Assembly: GCF_001908095.1 (NCBI RefSeq) | Contig: NZ_MKGR01000009.1 | Location: 1-64,000, forward strand | DNA: 64,000 nt | Direction of reading: 5' to 3' | Source of the DNA: Xenorhabdus thuongxuanensis | GTDB taxonomy: Bacteria > Pseudomonadota > Gammaproteobacteria > Enterobacterales > Enterobacteriaceae | In this document: positions 7,430-16,643 of the stretch, in pieces | How the letters are laid out: each line of letters opens with the position of its first letter | Numbering within the stretch: the first letter of the stretch is position 1 | Notes under the pieces: model-generated | Database searches by the model: none | Told to the model about the DNA's origin: nothing | Seen by the model: only the letters and a program-made list of their open reading frames with translations | Made by a program: the position numbers and the translations under genes

Positions 7430-8536
7430 ATGAACCCGATTGATATTCTGACCAGTGCGGATTACGTGAAAACACCCGCGTTTGACCTGAAAATTGGCGG
7501 ACGGCAAATCACGGCGCTCAATGAGCGATTGCTCTTACTAACCCTGACTGATAACCGCGGGTTTGAGGCGGATACACTGGAATTGTCGGTAGACGATGCC
7601 GATGGCAAAATTGATCTGCCGCCCCGTGGCGCGGAAATTGTGGTCAGGATAGGCTGGCACGGTGAACCGCTGGTTGAAAAGGGGCTGTTTATCGTAGACG
7701 AAATTGGCCACAGTGGCCCGCCTGATCGGCTGGACATTACCGCCCGCAGTGCAGATTTTCGCGCGGAGTTTAATATCAAACGGGAATATAGCTGGCATGA
7801 TATCACCGTCGGTGATGTGGTCAGCGCTATCGCCGGTCGCTATGACCTGCAACCCGCAGTGAGCCGGCAGCTCATGGATATTGAAATTGATCATGCTGAC
7901 CAGACCAATGAGAGCGATATTAGTTTTCTGTCCCGTATGGCGGAAATGCTCGGTGCCATTGCAACCATTAAAAATGGCCGACTACTGTTTATCATTCCGG
8001 GACGCGGCGTTTCGCAAAGTGGAAAGCCGCTACCCATTATTACCCTCACCCGTGACAGTGGCGACAGTCACAGTTTCCGTGTTGCTGACCGTGCCGCCTA
8101 TACGGGGGTACGTGCGTACTGGTTAGATCTAAATTTTGGTAAACAGCCCGCAACCGCGCTAAAAAGACGGCGTAAAAAACCGAAAAAAGAGAAGTCTGGT
8201 AGCCGCGAGGGAGAATATCTGGAGGGCGCCGACGGCAATGTTTATGTGATGCGCCAGACGTTCAAAACTGAGCGAGCGGCACGACGGGCTGCGGCAGCGA
8301 AATGGGCAAAGCTCCAGCGCGGCGCAGCAGAATTTTCAATCACACTGGCACGGGGACGGGCTGATTTGTATCCTGATTTGATAGCCTCTGTAGTGGGGTT
8401 CAAGGCGGCTATTGACAGCCATCAATGGATAATTTCGCGGGTGGTTCATACCATCAGTGACAGCGGTTTTACGACCCAGTTAGAGCTGGAATTAAAAATT
8501 AAGGATGCTGAGATGACAGAAAGTGACCAAGAATAG
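7430..8536 (+). CDS. phage late control / baseplate hub protein gpD (P2 family)
   Basis: This 368-residue protein is a tail hub component related to T4 gp27 and to VgrG. Residues 35-75 contain the conserved LTLTDNRGFEADTLELSVDDADG, followed by EIVVRIGW, and a SARSADFRAEFNIKREYSWHD-like segment near 105. A basic linker (RRRKKPKKEKS) is at about 245-255, and KWAKLQRGAAEFSITLARGRADLYP is near the C-terminus. P2 gpD has the same layout and length. It is on the plus strand, opposite to FI-U, although in P2 it is the last gene of that operon. Ogr follows 52 bases later on the same strand, as in P2. Confidence 0.92.
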   Translation: MNPIDILTSADYVKTPAFDLKIGGRQITALNERLLLLTLTDNRGFEADTLELSVDDADGKIDLPPRGAEIVVRIGWHGEPLVEKGLFIVDEIGHSGPPDRLDITARSADFRAEFNIKREYSWHDITVGDVVSAIAGRYDLQPAVSRQLMDIEIDHADQTNESDISFLSRMAEMLGAIATIKNGRLLFIIPGRGVSQSGKPLPIITLTRDSGDSHSFRVADRAAYTGVRAYWLDLNFGKQPATALKRRRKKPKKEKSGSREGEYLEGADGNVYVMRQTFKTERAARRAAAAKWAKLQRGAAEFSITLARGRADLYPDLIASVVGFKAAIDSHQWIISRVVHTISDSGFTTQLELELKIKDAEMTESDQE

Positions 8537-8588
8537 TCATTGATACGTTATAATCACGACAGGCACACCCCAATGATGAGGGTTACTC

Positions 8589-8840
8589 ATGGCGTTTACC
8601 TGTCCCCAATGCGGCGCTGTGGCAAAAACACGAACCAGCGAAATGATGAGTGACGAGACGCGGCGCAGTTATCATCAATGTCAGAACATTCTGTGCGGCT
8701 GTACGTTTACAACGGTCACGACGGTTGAGCGGTATTTGACACGTCCTATTCCCCAGCAGTTACCGGCTGATTTTAAAGTCCCGAAACTGGCGTTCCCTGC
8801 CAGCCATTATGGTGATGAACAAATCGGATTTGGATTCTGA
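8589..8840 (+). CDS. Ogr/Delta zinc-finger activator of phage late genes
   Basis: This 83-residue regulator has one zinc-binding motif made by CPQCGAVAKTR (Cys at 5 and 8) and CQNILCGCTF (around 31-38). The following TTVERYL segment is conserved in the family. Ogr-type proteins activate sigma70 late promoters through the TGT-N12-ACA dyad by contacting RNA polymerase alpha. It follows gpD as in P2 and ends before a clear terminator. Its presence implies that the tail operons here are still under P2-style late control. Confidence 0.93.
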   Translation: MAFTCPQCGAVAKTRTSEMMSDETRRSYHQCQNILCGCTFTTVTTVERYLTRPIPQQLPADFKVPKLAFPASHYGDEQIGFGF

Positions 8841-8846
8841 TTAAAA

Positions 8847-8876
8847 AAGCCCCAAATTTTAAGGGGCTTATTCTTA
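8847..8876 (+). terminator. Rho-independent terminator after ogr
   Basis: AAGCCCC and GGGGCTT pair around an A/T-rich loop and are followed by TATTCTT. The hairpin lies 7 bases after the ogr stop and also faces the convergent zinc-ribbon gene. Confidence 0.8.
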
Positions 8877-8895
8877 GTTTAATTATACAGACAAC

Positions 8896-9639
8896 TTATC
8901 GTTCAGTTATCAACTCTATAATCTCTCCCGTTTTAATATCCACCTTAGCGGTGAGTGATTGCTTTACCCTTGCTCCATAAAGATTAGTGCCACTAAATAT
9001 GGTTGTTACAATGGCGTAAGGATTAGCATTCAATACACGTCGATATGTTGTCTCAATATGTTTGTATGTGGATTCATCATGCATATTTTCTTTGATTAGT
9101 TTTGTCAACGGGCGGTATGAACCATCCCATGAACTGAATTTAGACATAAATTCATCAAAGTTAATGTGTTTTGCAAAAGAGGATGGATTTTTATTGTAAT
9201 CGGCGTAACACCACTCCAAAACGTCACCTAATTTTAATTCATCCGATTTTGTATGTGACATCTCGCTTAGGCATTTATAGAAGTTGTTTACTTCGGCATT
9301 TGTTATATAAAGATCTTTATATGAAACGTAGTTTGAGACGATTTCTTTTCTTTCGGTCTGTGGTTCGTTTCGATATTCCTTAAGTGTCATATCTGCGTAT
9401 TTGAATGGCTTCGGTGTTGCTTTTACCTCAGTTTTGACGATAGTTTCTTTTGTGGAGGAAGCTTCCTTTTCGTCTCCACTGACAAAATAATATATTGCTA
9501 CGCAAATTATGATAAAAATGCCTAAGCCTAGGAAGGTCTCTAAGTTTGATATACCAGGATTTTTCTCTCCACAATGAGGGCACACTTTTTCATTTTTTGA
9601 AACCTCTTCCTTGCACTTTCTACACTTGACTAACTTCAT
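8896..9639 (-). CDS. zinc-ribbon, single-pass membrane protein of unknown function (prophage cargo)
   Basis: This protein of about 247 residues starts at ATG 9639, where GGGAG is well spaced; a GTG at 9648 is less likely. The N-terminus is a zinc ribbon with two CxxC pairs (CRKCK and CPHCG, residues about 6-25). One membrane helix follows at about 35-52 (LGLGIFIIICVAIYYFV). A lysine/glutamate linker leads to a soluble region of about 180 residues with no domain I recognise. It is clearly more AT-rich than the tail genes and sits at the prophage edge, converging on ogr. That is the usual place for an acquired cargo gene. Immunity, exclusion or defence roles are possible, but nothing in the sequence proves one. 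Confidence 0.7.
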   Translation of the reverse strand: MKLVKCRKCKEEVSKNEKVCPHCGEKNPGISNLETFLGLGIFIIICVAIYYFVSGDEKEASSTKETIVKTEVKATPKPFKYADMTLKEYRNEPQTERKEIVSNYVSYKDLYITNAEVNNFYKCLSEMSHTKSDELKLGDVLEWCYADYNKNPSSFAKHINFDEFMSKFSSWDGSYRPLTKLIKENMHDESTYKHIETTYRRVLNANPYAIVTTIFSGTNLYGARVKQSLTAKVDIKTGEIIELITER

Positions 9640-9798
9640 GGATATCACTCCCTATCTAATTTCGTTTAATTAAATGGATTTAACTTTTTAATCCATATAG
9701 ATAAATATTACATAAATATTACAGATGGGAATTCTTAATCAAATATTGCACCGCATAGGTGTGAAAACTATCTGATAATTTGATGGTGATAAATGATA

Positions 9799-9826
9799 AA
9801 GCCCCTCGAAAATCGAAGGGCTTCTG
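9799..9826. terminator. bidirectional hairpin terminator
   Basis: AAGCCCCTCGA pairs with TCGAAGGGGCTT around a short A-rich loop, with a short T/C tail on the plus strand. No gene end is adjacent, so it may be left from phage or flanking sequence. Confidence 0.55.
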
Positions 9827-9912
9827 CTAAAGGTTTCAGTTATAAAGTGGATGAAATGTGGATGTTGATTTAAAAAATTCCTTTATAATCAATACAATTA
9901 AGCGACATTCCA

Positions 9913-9932
9913 CCCCCGACTAGCGGGGGTTT
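9913..9932 (-). terminator. zipA: hairpin terminator downstream of zipA
   Basis: CCCCCG and CGGGGG pair around ACTAG, 19 bases beyond the zipA stop. The plus-strand tail is TTTGATAC; the minus side lacks a long T-run. Confidence 0.6.
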
Positions 9933-9950
9933 GATACTAAAAAAGAGAGG

Positions 9951-10892
9951 TTATTCACTGACATTGAGTGTATCACGGATACGTGCTTTATAGAGTTCGA
10001 TCATCTGTGGTGTCAGCATCTTGCGCTCACCATCCAGAACTACGCCTCCCACATCGGCAGCAATGCGCTGTGCCGCCTGCAACATCAGTTTAAAATTCTG
10101 ATTGGAATCACCATATGAAGGCACAAGCATAAATATGGAAACGCCAGGGGTAGTGAAATCTACCATTTGGTCAGGGTCAAATGAACCAGGTTTTACCATG
10201 TTAGCTAAACTGAACAATACAGCACCACTACCCGATGGGTTTAGATAGCGATGAAAAATATTCATCTCACCAAACCGGAAACCTGCATGTAAAATGCTTT
10301 GGAACAATATTTCACCATTCAGTTCTTGTCCATGATGAGCGGCAACATGCAATACCAACACTGTCTCTTTTTTAAGCTGTTCAGATTTAGACAGTGCTTC
10401 ATTTTCCGCTGCCTTTGGCTGCCCTTCCACAATTTCAGAGTCAGAGTCTAACTCTGCTACCCTAACTTCTTTCGATTCAACGGATTCAATCGGATCGAAC
10501 AAGCCAAGTTGTGGTTCTTCCTGTTGATCATCAATACCTTTCACCTTGACTGTAGAAACATCAGATTGATGCCTTGCAAGTAAAGGATCCGTACCATCAT
10601 CAGGCACTACGGCTGACGATTCAGACGCATGACGTTCGATAACCGGCTCTGTACGATGTTCAGTATGCGGTTTTGCCGATTCCTGAACATTCGATTTTGG
10701 CGTATTATCAAACAGCTCATCGCCATTATCATTCTTTGGCTCTTCCTGACGCCCCTGTTTATGACGTTTAACTGGGCGATCACGAAAGAGTGATGAACGC
10801 TCTTTACGGCTGGTCCACAACCCATGTAATAGCAAAGCTATTATGGCTATCGCACCAACAACGATTAATATCAGACGCAAATCCTGCATCAT
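9951..10892 (-). CDS. zipA: cell division protein ZipA
   Basis: This 313-residue essential divisome protein links FtsZ to the inner membrane. It begins [26 protein letters not shown], a single N-terminal membrane helix with no cleaved signal, nearly identical to E. coli ZipA. A long charged, Q/P/S-rich linker spans about residues 30-170. The C-terminal FtsZ-binding domain (about 175-313) includes [18 protein letters not shown] and [10 protein letters not shown]. It is divergent from cysZ as in enterics. In E. coli ligA follows zipA; here the phage tail locus lies downstream instead. Confidence 0.97.
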   Translation of the reverse strand: MMQDLRLILIVVGAIAIIALLLHGLWTSRKERSSLFRDRPVKRHKQGRQEEPKNDNGDELFDNTPKSNVQESAKPHTEHRTEPVIERHASESSAVVPDDGTDPLLARHQSDVSTVKVKGIDDQQEEPQLGLFDPIESVESKEVRVAELDSDSEIVEGQPKAAENEALSKSEQLKKETVLVLHVAAHHGQELNGEILFQSILHAGFRFGEMNIFHRYLNPSGSGAVLFSLANMVKPGSFDPDQMVDFTTPGVSIFMLVPSYGDSNQNFKLMLQAAQRIAADVGGVVLDGERKMLTPQMIELYKARIRDTLNVSE

Positions 10893-11112
10893 TGCTATCT
10901 CTGTTGTTTAAATTAATTGCCACCACGGCGGAATATTCTTTAGATAAGAGTATTTGTCAAATAGGACAAGTGCAAGTCTCTACATGCTTTTCTTACCATA
11001 ATGAGAGATTTCCTCTGTTTTTTCGGATGTTTTTCACTCATAAAACGACTGGTCAGTAGAAAATCCTGCCTATATCATACCGCCTCAATCATCTAAGAGA
11101 GAATAAGAAAAT

Positions 11113-11889
11113 ATGACGAATTCGACAAAGTCGCCAAAACATGCGAGTGGATTTCACTACATTGTCCAAGGTTGGCAACTAATAACCCGTCCTGGCATTA
11201 AGAGATTCGTTCTATTACCTTTATTGGCTAATATCTTATTGCTAGGTGGTTCATTTTGGTGGCTATATCATCAACTGGATGGCTGGATACAATGGGCCCT
11301 CGATAAAATACCAAACTGGATGCAATGGTTAAGCTATTTAATTTGGCCACTTGCTGTTATTTCTATCTTATTGGTTTTTACTTATTTTTTCAGCACGCTC
11401 GCTAATTTTATCGCTTCACCATTTAATGGCTTACTGGCGGAAAAACTGGAGGCTGATTTAACAGGTATTCCCGCACCAGATACTGGCGTTATCGATTTAC
11501 TCAAAGATACGCCCCGTATTCTGAAACGCGAAGTAGTGAAAATCCTTTACTATATTCCGCGAGCACTTATCCTCTTGTTACTTTATTTCATTCCAGGAAT
11601 AGGCCAAACCATCGCTCCTCTCCTTTGGTTTATTTTTAGTGCCTGGATGCTGACAATCCAATATTGTGATTATCCGTTTGATAACCATAAAGTCAGTTTT
11701 ACCACTATGCGCAATACGTTGCGCCAAAACAAAATAAATAACCTGCAATTCGGTGCAGCAGTGAGCATTCTGACTATTATCCCGATCGTGAATCTGTTTA
11801 TCATGCCTGTTGCTGTTTGTGGAGCCACTGCAATGTGGGTTGATCGCTACCGTGCTCAATATGGCCTGAATCGCACATCATCAAATTAA
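11113..11889 (+). CDS. cysZ: sulfate transporter CysZ
   Basis: This 258-residue inner-membrane protein takes up sulfate for cysteine synthesis. It starts [29 protein letters not shown], the conserved N-terminal amphipathic entry, and has several hydrophobic segments (about 30-50, 70-95, 140-175, 205-230). The motif [18 protein letters not shown] is a family hallmark. It precedes cysK, as in E. coli. A strong hairpin follows the gene, so cysK is probably transcribed separately. Regulation by CysB is known in relatives but no site was identified here. Confidence 0.96.
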   Translation: MTNSTKSPKHASGFHYIVQGWQLITRPGIKRFVLLPLLANILLLGGSFWWLYHQLDGWIQWALDKIPNWMQWLSYLIWPLAVISILLVFTYFFSTLANFIASPFNGLLAEKLEADLTGIPAPDTGVIDLLKDTPRILKREVVKILYYIPRALILLLLYFIPGIGQTIAPLLWFIFSAWMLTIQYCDYPFDNHKVSFTTMRNTLRQNKINNLQFGAAVSILTIIPIVNLFIMPVAVCGATAMWVDRYRAQYGLNRTSSN

Positions 11890-11935
11890 TTTAATCTTTT
11901 TATTTACTATCTTCTACCTACTACAGCAACAAAGC

Positions 11936-11970
11936 CCCTGACAGATTATAAATTTGTCAGGGATTTTGTT
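11936..11970 (+). terminator. cysZ: cysZ terminator
   Basis: CCCTGACA and TGTCAGGG pair around an AT loop, followed by ATTTTGTT. It lies 46 bases after the cysZ stop. Confidence 0.8.
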
Positions 11971-12121
11971 AAAAATCATGCCTATCTTAAATAATTAAGA
12001 ATATAAAATGACCATCAATTATTCTTTTATATAATAAGAATAGACTGAAACCTTATTTCCATAAATATGATGTTAGCGTATGGTTAATCACTATTTACGG
12101 TATGTTAGGGGCAATCGAACA

Positions 12122-13075
12122 ATGAGCAAAATTTATGAAGATAATTCGTTGACTATTGGTCACACTCCGCTAGTACGTTTAAAAAATTTCGCAAATGGTC
12201 GTATTCTGGCGAAAGTCGAATCCCGTAACCCCAGCTTCAGTGTAAAATGCCGCATTGGTGCCAATATGATTTGGGATGCTGAAAAACGTGGCATTCTGAC
12301 CAAAGATAAAGAACTTATCGAGCCAACCAGTGGTAATACAGGGATTGCACTTGCCTATGTTGCAGCGGCTCGTGGTTATAAGCTAACCTTGACCATGCCT
12401 GAAACAATGAGCCTTGAACGACGTAAGCTGCTGAAAGCTCTCGGTGCAAATTTGGTACTGACCGAAGGTGCAAAAGGCATGAAAGGCGCCATTGAAAAAG
12501 CTAACGAAATCCGTGACAGCAACCCTGACCGTTATATACTTCTGCAACAATTCAGTAATCCCGCCAACCCAGAAATTCATGAAAAAACCACTGGCCCTGA
12601 AATTTGGGAAGATACTGACGGTAATGTAGACGTTTTTGTTGCTGGCGTAGGAACTGGCGGCACAATCACGGGTGTTGCCCGTTACTTAAAAAATACGCGG
12701 GGCAAACAAGTTACCATCGTTGCGGTAGAACCAGAAGATTCACCTGTTATCAGCCAAAAATTGGCAGGTGAAGAACTTAAACCAGGCCCACATAAAATTC
12801 AGGGAATTGGCGCGGGTTTCATTCCTGATAACTTAGATTTAACATTAGTCGACCGCGTGTTTAAAATTAGCAATGAAGAAGCGATGCAAATTGCACGTGA
12901 AGTTACTGAAAAAGAAGGAATCCTTTCCGGCATTTCTTCAGGCGCTGCTGTTGCGGCGGCTATCAAAATAGCGCAAGAAGATGCATACAAGGATAAAAAT
13001 ATCGTGGTGATTTTGCCTTCGTCGGCGGAACGTTATCTCAGTACAGCACTGTTTGCTGACTTACTCAGTGAGTAA
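12122..13075 (+). CDS. cysK: cysteine synthase A (O-acetylserine sulfhydrylase)
   Basis: This 317-residue PLP enzyme makes cysteine from O-acetylserine and sulfide. The PLP lysine is in [11 protein letters not shown] (about residue 42), the substrate loop is [12 protein letters not shown], the phosphate-binding loop is GTGGTITG, and the C-terminus has [12 protein letters not shown]. The ATG at 12122 is chosen because it gives the standard start [13 protein letters not shown] and has GGGG upstream; an in-frame ATG at 12080 would add 14 unconserved residues. The pair cysZ-cysK followed by the pts operon is the standard enteric order. It is presumably CysB-regulated. Confidence 0.97.
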   Translation: MSKIYEDNSLTIGHTPLVRLKNFANGRILAKVESRNPSFSVKCRIGANMIWDAEKRGILTKDKELIEPTSGNTGIALAYVAAARGYKLTLTMPETMSLERRKLLKALGANLVLTEGAKGMKGAIEKANEIRDSNPDRYILLQQFSNPANPEIHEKTTGPEIWEDTDGNVDVFVAGVGTGGTITGVARYLKNTRGKQVTIVAVEPEDSPVISQKLAGEELKPGPHKIQGIGAGFIPDNLDLTLVDRVFKISNEEAMQIAREVTEKEGILSGISSGAAVAAAIKIAQEDAYKDKNIVVILPSSAERYLSTALFADLLSE

Positions 13076-13110
13076 AAATCACTCTACAGAATTTTTCACT
13101 ACATTGACAA

Positions 13111-13136
13111 AAAGGCACCTCCAGGGTGCTTTTTTG
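13111..13136 (+). terminator. cysK: cysK terminator
   Basis: The hairpin AAGGCACC-TCCA-GGGTGCTT is followed by a T-run. Confidence 0.85.
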
Positions 13137-13517
13137 TGCATCAGATCAAAGTTTAAAGCTTTCCTAGATGATTTATTCAAGTAGCTTTAGTATTTAACCA
13201 GTAATTATTTCAATGCACAAAATTAATCACCAACCAGACGGCAAATAAGGTTGTTCAATTAAAGCCTTCTTTGGATAGCGAGTATTAACACCAAATCAAC
13301 AATTGAGTGCATCGAGTATGTTAATTTTTTGATAATGATTATTATAATCCCACTAAATTTCAAGTTAAAATTAACAGAGCAATAACTTGAAAGGCGAAGG
13401 GAATACACTTTACTTCATTATCATTTTAACGGTTGTATAAGCCGGAGCGAATTCCGCTATAATCCAATGGAATTCTCTTGGTTTATCAATAAATATTTAA
13501 GTTATTGAGGAAATACT
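13137..13517 (+). promoter_or_regulatory. ptsH: ptsH upstream region
   Basis: This AT-rich stretch between the cysK terminator and ptsH has no reading frame. It should contain the pts promoters. No clear CRP site was recognised. A 19-bp Fur-like palindrome at 13331-13349 is annotated separately. Confidence 0.5.
13331..13349. promoter_or_regulatory. Fur-box-like palindrome upstream of ptsH
   Basis: GATAATGATTATTATAATC matches 16 of 19 positions of the classical Fur consensus GATAATGATAATCATTATC. It lies 169 bases before ptsH. The region is AT-rich, so chance similarity is possible, and Fur control of ptsH is not established. Confidence 0.3.
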
Positions 13518-13775
13518 ATGTTCCAGCAAGAAGTTACTATTACTGCACCAAACGGTCTCCACACTCGCCCAGCGGCACAATTTGTCAAAGAAGCAAAAGG
13601 CTTTGCTTCTGACATTACCCTGACTTCTGCGGGCAAGTCTGCCAGCGCAAAAAGCCTGTTCAAATTACAAACGCTGGGATTGACTCAAGGTACAGTCGTA
13701 ACAATTTCTGCTGAAGGCGAAGATGAACAACAGGCTGTTGAACATTTAGTTAAATTGATGGGTGAATTGGAATAA
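13518..13775 (+). CDS. ptsH: phosphocarrier protein HPr
   Basis: This 85-residue cytosolic phosphocarrier of the sugar phosphotransferase system takes phosphate from enzyme I and passes it to sugar-specific EII proteins. His15 is in [11 protein letters not shown] and the Ser46 region is [17 protein letters not shown]. Length and sequence match enteric HPr. A GAGG ribosome site lies upstream. It is first in the ptsH-ptsI-crr operon, and a stem-loop separates it from ptsI. Confidence 0.98.
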   Translation: MFQQEVTITAPNGLHTRPAAQFVKEAKGFASDITLTSAGKSASAKSLFKLQTLGLTQGTVVTISAEGEDEQQAVEHLVKLMGELE

Positions 13776-13812
13776 TCGTCCGTTCAATCAAGCCAATCTA
13801 TTTCATTCAGCT

Positions 13813-13844
13813 TATCCCCAGGCCAATAAAATCTGGGGATATTT
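13813..13844 (+). terminator. intercistronic stem-loop between ptsH and ptsI
   Basis: TATCCCCAG and CTGGGGATA pair and are followed by TTTAGGG. The weak T-tail suggests partial termination, which would favour HPr over enzyme I. Confidence 0.6.
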
Positions 13845-13899
13845 AGGGTATCTCCTAAGTCTTAATGAAAGGTAATCACCCGCAGTAAGGTCATATAAT

Positions 13900-15627
13900 A
13901 TGATTTCAGGTATCTTAGTATCACCAGGAATTGCTTTCGGTAAGGCGTTATTACTGAAAGAAGATCCCATCATTATTAATCATAAAAAAATTATCCCTGA
14001 ACAAGTCGAACAAGAAATTTCCCGCTTTAAGCAAGGCCGTGACAAATCTTCCGCACAATTAGAGATCATTAGAGAAACAGCCGAAAAAAATCTGGGTGCA
14101 GAAAAGGCCGAAATCTTCGAAGGCCATATTATGTTGCTGGAAGATGAAGAGCTAGAGCAGGAAATTATCACACTGATTAAAAAAAATCTGTTAACAGCAG
14201 ATGCAGCTGTTCATTCCGTTATTGAAGATCAGGCCAATGCGCTGGAAGAGCTGGATGATGAATATTTGAAAGAGCGAGCTGCCGATGTCCGTGATATTGG
14301 TAAGCGCTTACTGAAAAATATTCTGGATATGCCAATTATCGACTTAGGTTCCATTGAAGAAGAAGTCATCTTGGTTGCCAATGACCTGACCCCATCAGAA
14401 ACTGCACAGCTCAATCTGGACAAGGTATTAGGTTTCATTACTGATCTTGGTGGCCGCACTTCCCACACTTCCATTATGGCTCGCTCTCTGGAATTACCAG
14501 CGATTGTTGGTACAACCAATGCGACCAAGCAAATCCAAAATGGCAGTTACCTGATTCTGGATGCCGTCAATAATCACATTTATGTGAACCCATCTGATAC
14601 CGAAATAGAGAAACTGAAAACAGCGAAAAGTGAGTATCTGACAGAAAAAACCGAACTGGCGAAGCTGAAAGACTTACCGGCCATCACATTGGATGGTCAT
14701 CAAGTTGAAGTTTGCGCCAATATCGGTACGGTACGTGACATCGCTGGTGCTGAACGCAATGGCGCCGAAGGTATTGGTTTATACCGTACTGAATTCCTGT
14801 TTATGGATCGTGATTCTCTGCCAACCGAAGACGAACAATTTGAAGCCTATAAAGCAGTTGCAGAGGCTGTTGGTAATCAAGCCGTCATTATTCGTACGAT
14901 GGACATTGGTGGCGATAAAGACTTACCTTACATGAATCTGCCAAAAGAAGAGAACCCATTCCTTGGCTGGCGCGCGATCCGTATTTGCCTTGACCGTAAA
15001 GAGATCTTACATTCTCAATTACGTGCTATCCTGAGGGCTTCTGCATTTGGTAAACTGCGTATTATGTTCCCAATGATTATTTCAGTTGAAGAAATTAGGG
15101 AATTGAAAGCTGAGCTTACGTTACTCAAAGAGCAATTACGCAATGAAAACAAAGCATTTGATGAATCTATTGAAGTTGGCATCATGGTGGAAACGCCTGC
15201 TGCTGCAACCATTGCTCATCATCTTGCAAAAGAAGTTGACTTTTTTAGTATTGGGACAAACGATCTAACTCAGTATACTCTTGCGGTAGACCGTGGTAAT
15301 GAGCTGATTTCTCATCTCTATAACCCAATGTCACCAGCAGTGTTGAGCTTAATTAAGCAGGTTATTGATGCCTCACACGCAGAAGGTAAATGGACAGGCA
15401 TGTGTGGAGAGCTTGCCGGTGATGAGCGCGCCACGCTGCTGCTCCTGGGCATGGGGTTGGATGAGTTCAGCATGAGTGCAATATCAATTCCACGCATTAA
15501 AAAGATCATCCGTAATACTAATTATGATGATGCAAAAGCACTGGCAGAGCAGGCCTTGACTCAGCCAACAGCAAAGGAATTGATGGATTTGGTTGACACC
15601 TTTACCAGAGAAAAAACACTCTGCTAA
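13900..15627 (+). CDS. ptsI: PTS enzyme I (phosphoenolpyruvate-protein phosphotransferase)
   Basis: This 575-residue soluble enzyme starts the PTS relay by moving phosphate from PEP to HPr. The active histidine is in [18 protein letters not shown] (about residue 189). The PEP-binding C-terminal barrel holds [26 protein letters not shown], the catalytic MCGELAGD and [17 protein letters not shown]. Length equals E. coli enzyme I. AAGG precedes the ATG. It follows ptsH and precedes crr by 45 bases. Confidence 0.98.
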   Translation: MISGILVSPGIAFGKALLLKEDPIIINHKKIIPEQVEQEISRFKQGRDKSSAQLEIIRETAEKNLGAEKAEIFEGHIMLLEDEELEQEIITLIKKNLLTADAAVHSVIEDQANALEELDDEYLKERAADVRDIGKRLLKNILDMPIIDLGSIEEEVILVANDLTPSETAQLNLDKVLGFITDLGGRTSHTSIMARSLELPAIVGTTNATKQIQNGSYLILDAVNNHIYVNPSDTEIEKLKTAKSEYLTEKTELAKLKDLPAITLDGHQVEVCANIGTVRDIAGAERNGAEGIGLYRTEFLFMDRDSLPTEDEQFEAYKAVAEAVGNQAVIIRTMDIGGDKDLPYMNLPKEENPFLGWRAIRICLDRKEILHSQLRAILRASAFGKLRIMFPMIISVEEIRELKAELTLLKEQLRNENKAFDESIEVGIMVETPAAATIAHHLAKEVDFFSIGTNDLTQYTLAVDRGNELISHLYNPMSPAVLSLIKQVIDASHAEGKWTGMCGELAGDERATLLLLGMGLDEFSMSAISIPRIKKIIRNTNYDDAKALAEQALTQPTAKELMDLVDTFTREKTLC

Positions 15628-15672
15628 GAATTAGCCAGAATACGGTCCCATTAAACAATTAGGAGAAGATTC

Positions 15673-16182
15673 ATGGGTCTGCTTGATAAATTGAAATCTC
15701 TGGTTTCAGACGATAAAAAAAATAGTGGCAGTATTGAAATTATCGCGCCATTGTCAGGTGAGATAGTCAACATCGAAGATGTTCCAGATGTTGTTTTTGC
15801 TGAAAAAATCGTTGGTGATGGTATCGCTATTAAACCAACCGGCAACAAAATTGTCGCTCCTGTTGATGGCACCATTGGTAAGATCTTCGAAACTAATCAT
15901 GCTTTTTCTATCGAATCTGATAGTGGCATTGAGCTATTCGTCCATTTTGGCATTGATACCGTTGAACTGAAAGGTGAAGGTTTTAAACGCATTGCCGAAG
16001 AAGGTCAACGGGTACAAAAAGGTGATTTGGTTTTAGAGTTTGATCTGGCATTTTTGGAAGAAAGAGCTAAATCAACCTTAACTCCTGTTGTTATTTCTAA
16101 CATGGACGAAATTAAAGAGTTAACAAAAGTAAATGGCTCCGTAGTCGTCGGTGAGTCAGTCATCATGCGAATCAAAAAGTAG
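15673..16182 (+). CDS. crr: PTS glucose-specific enzyme IIA (EIIA-Glc)
   Basis: This 169-residue phosphocarrier passes phosphate to the glucose permease and regulates carbon use (inducer exclusion, adenylate cyclase). The two active-site histidines are in the NHAFSIES segment and in [15 protein letters not shown] (about 75 and 90). The ATG at 15673 follows AGGAGAAG. Length is identical to E. coli EIIA-Glc. It ends the operon before a long hairpin terminator. Confidence 0.98.
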   Translation: MGLLDKLKSLVSDDKKNSGSIEIIAPLSGEIVNIEDVPDVVFAEKIVGDGIAIKPTGNKIVAPVDGTIGKIFETNHAFSIESDSGIELFVHFGIDTVELKGEGFKRIAEEGQRVQKGDLVLEFDLAFLEERAKSTLTPVVISNMDEIKELTKVNGSVVVGESVIMRIKK

Positions 16183-16218
16183 CTGAATACATCACTGTCA
16201 CTGATGAGCTATATGTGG

Positions 16219-16277
16219 ATCGCCTCTGTTTTATCAGGTAAGAATAAAAATATCTGATAAAACAGGGCGGTTTCTTT
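16219..16277 (+). terminator. terminator of the ptsH-ptsI-crr operon
   Basis: The long stem CGCC..TGTTTTATCAG pairs with CTGATAAAACA..GGCGG, followed by TTTCTTT, about 37 bases after crr. Confidence 0.85.
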
Positions 16278-16291
16278 ATAAGCCGGTAAAC

Positions 16292-16629
16292 CTAATGTGT
16301 ATAAAACCCCTTCCCTGTTTTGCACCCCAAATGCCCGGCATCGACCATCATACGCATCAGCGGACAAACGCGATATTTCGGATCCTGAAACATCTGCTAG
16401 CTGAGCAATACCATCCTGTATGGGGAACTCCACCTTCATTCATAAACAGATGAGAAATCCGGTTGGAAACAAAACCGAGGCCATCTTTTACTACAACCGC
16501 ACAGTTTCCCCAATAAAGCCAGAATCTCCAGACAGCGCTCCTGAGCCTGCTCAGAAGTGCTGAGATCAATAATTACCTCAACAACTGGCTTCACGGATAG
16601 ACTAGGTTCATAAAATGCACACCAATCAC
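16292..16629 (-). pseudogene. 3-hydroxyacyl-CoA dehydrogenase remnant
   Basis: Read on the minus strand, successive frames give IGVHFMN, then VKPVVEVI..SEQAQERCLEILALLGK, then AVVVKDGLGFVSNRISHLFMNE, then PIQDGIA, then DPKYRVCPLMRMMVDAGH and GCKTGKGFYTH before a stop at 16292. These are consecutive landmarks of the 3HCDH family, but they are spread over several frames, and the part between QDGIA and DPKYR is far too short. The NAD-binding N-terminal half is missing. It is therefore a 5'-truncated, frameshifted and internally deleted gene. The two overlapping open frames in this interval are fragments of it. In E. coli, pdxK occupies the space after crr. Confidence 0.8.
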
Positions 16630-16643
16630 CTAAGGGGGATGAT

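Larger units (their letters stand above)
9640..9950. other. gene-free edge between the phage locus and zipA
   Basis: This AT-rich 311-base stretch has no convincing reading frame. It holds the promoter region of the zinc-ribbon gene and two hairpins annotated separately. If the phage right attachment site exists it should lie here or close by, but a single end cannot reveal the direct repeat. Confidence 0.5.

Noticed and set aside
7274..7507. A 77-codon minus-strand frame upstream of the sheath gene
   Set aside because: It overlaps the 5' part of gpD and the promoter region, with no known protein similarity.
1..9639. Complete, inducible P2-like prophage
   Set aside because: Only tail, invertase, late control and cargo genes are in view. 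Capsid, portal, lysis, replication and integrase genes would have to lie left of the window, so the claim cannot be made.
16357..16569. Two short minus-strand frames after crr taken as small genes
   Set aside because: They are pieces of one frameshifted 3-hydroxyacyl-CoA dehydrogenase remnant.
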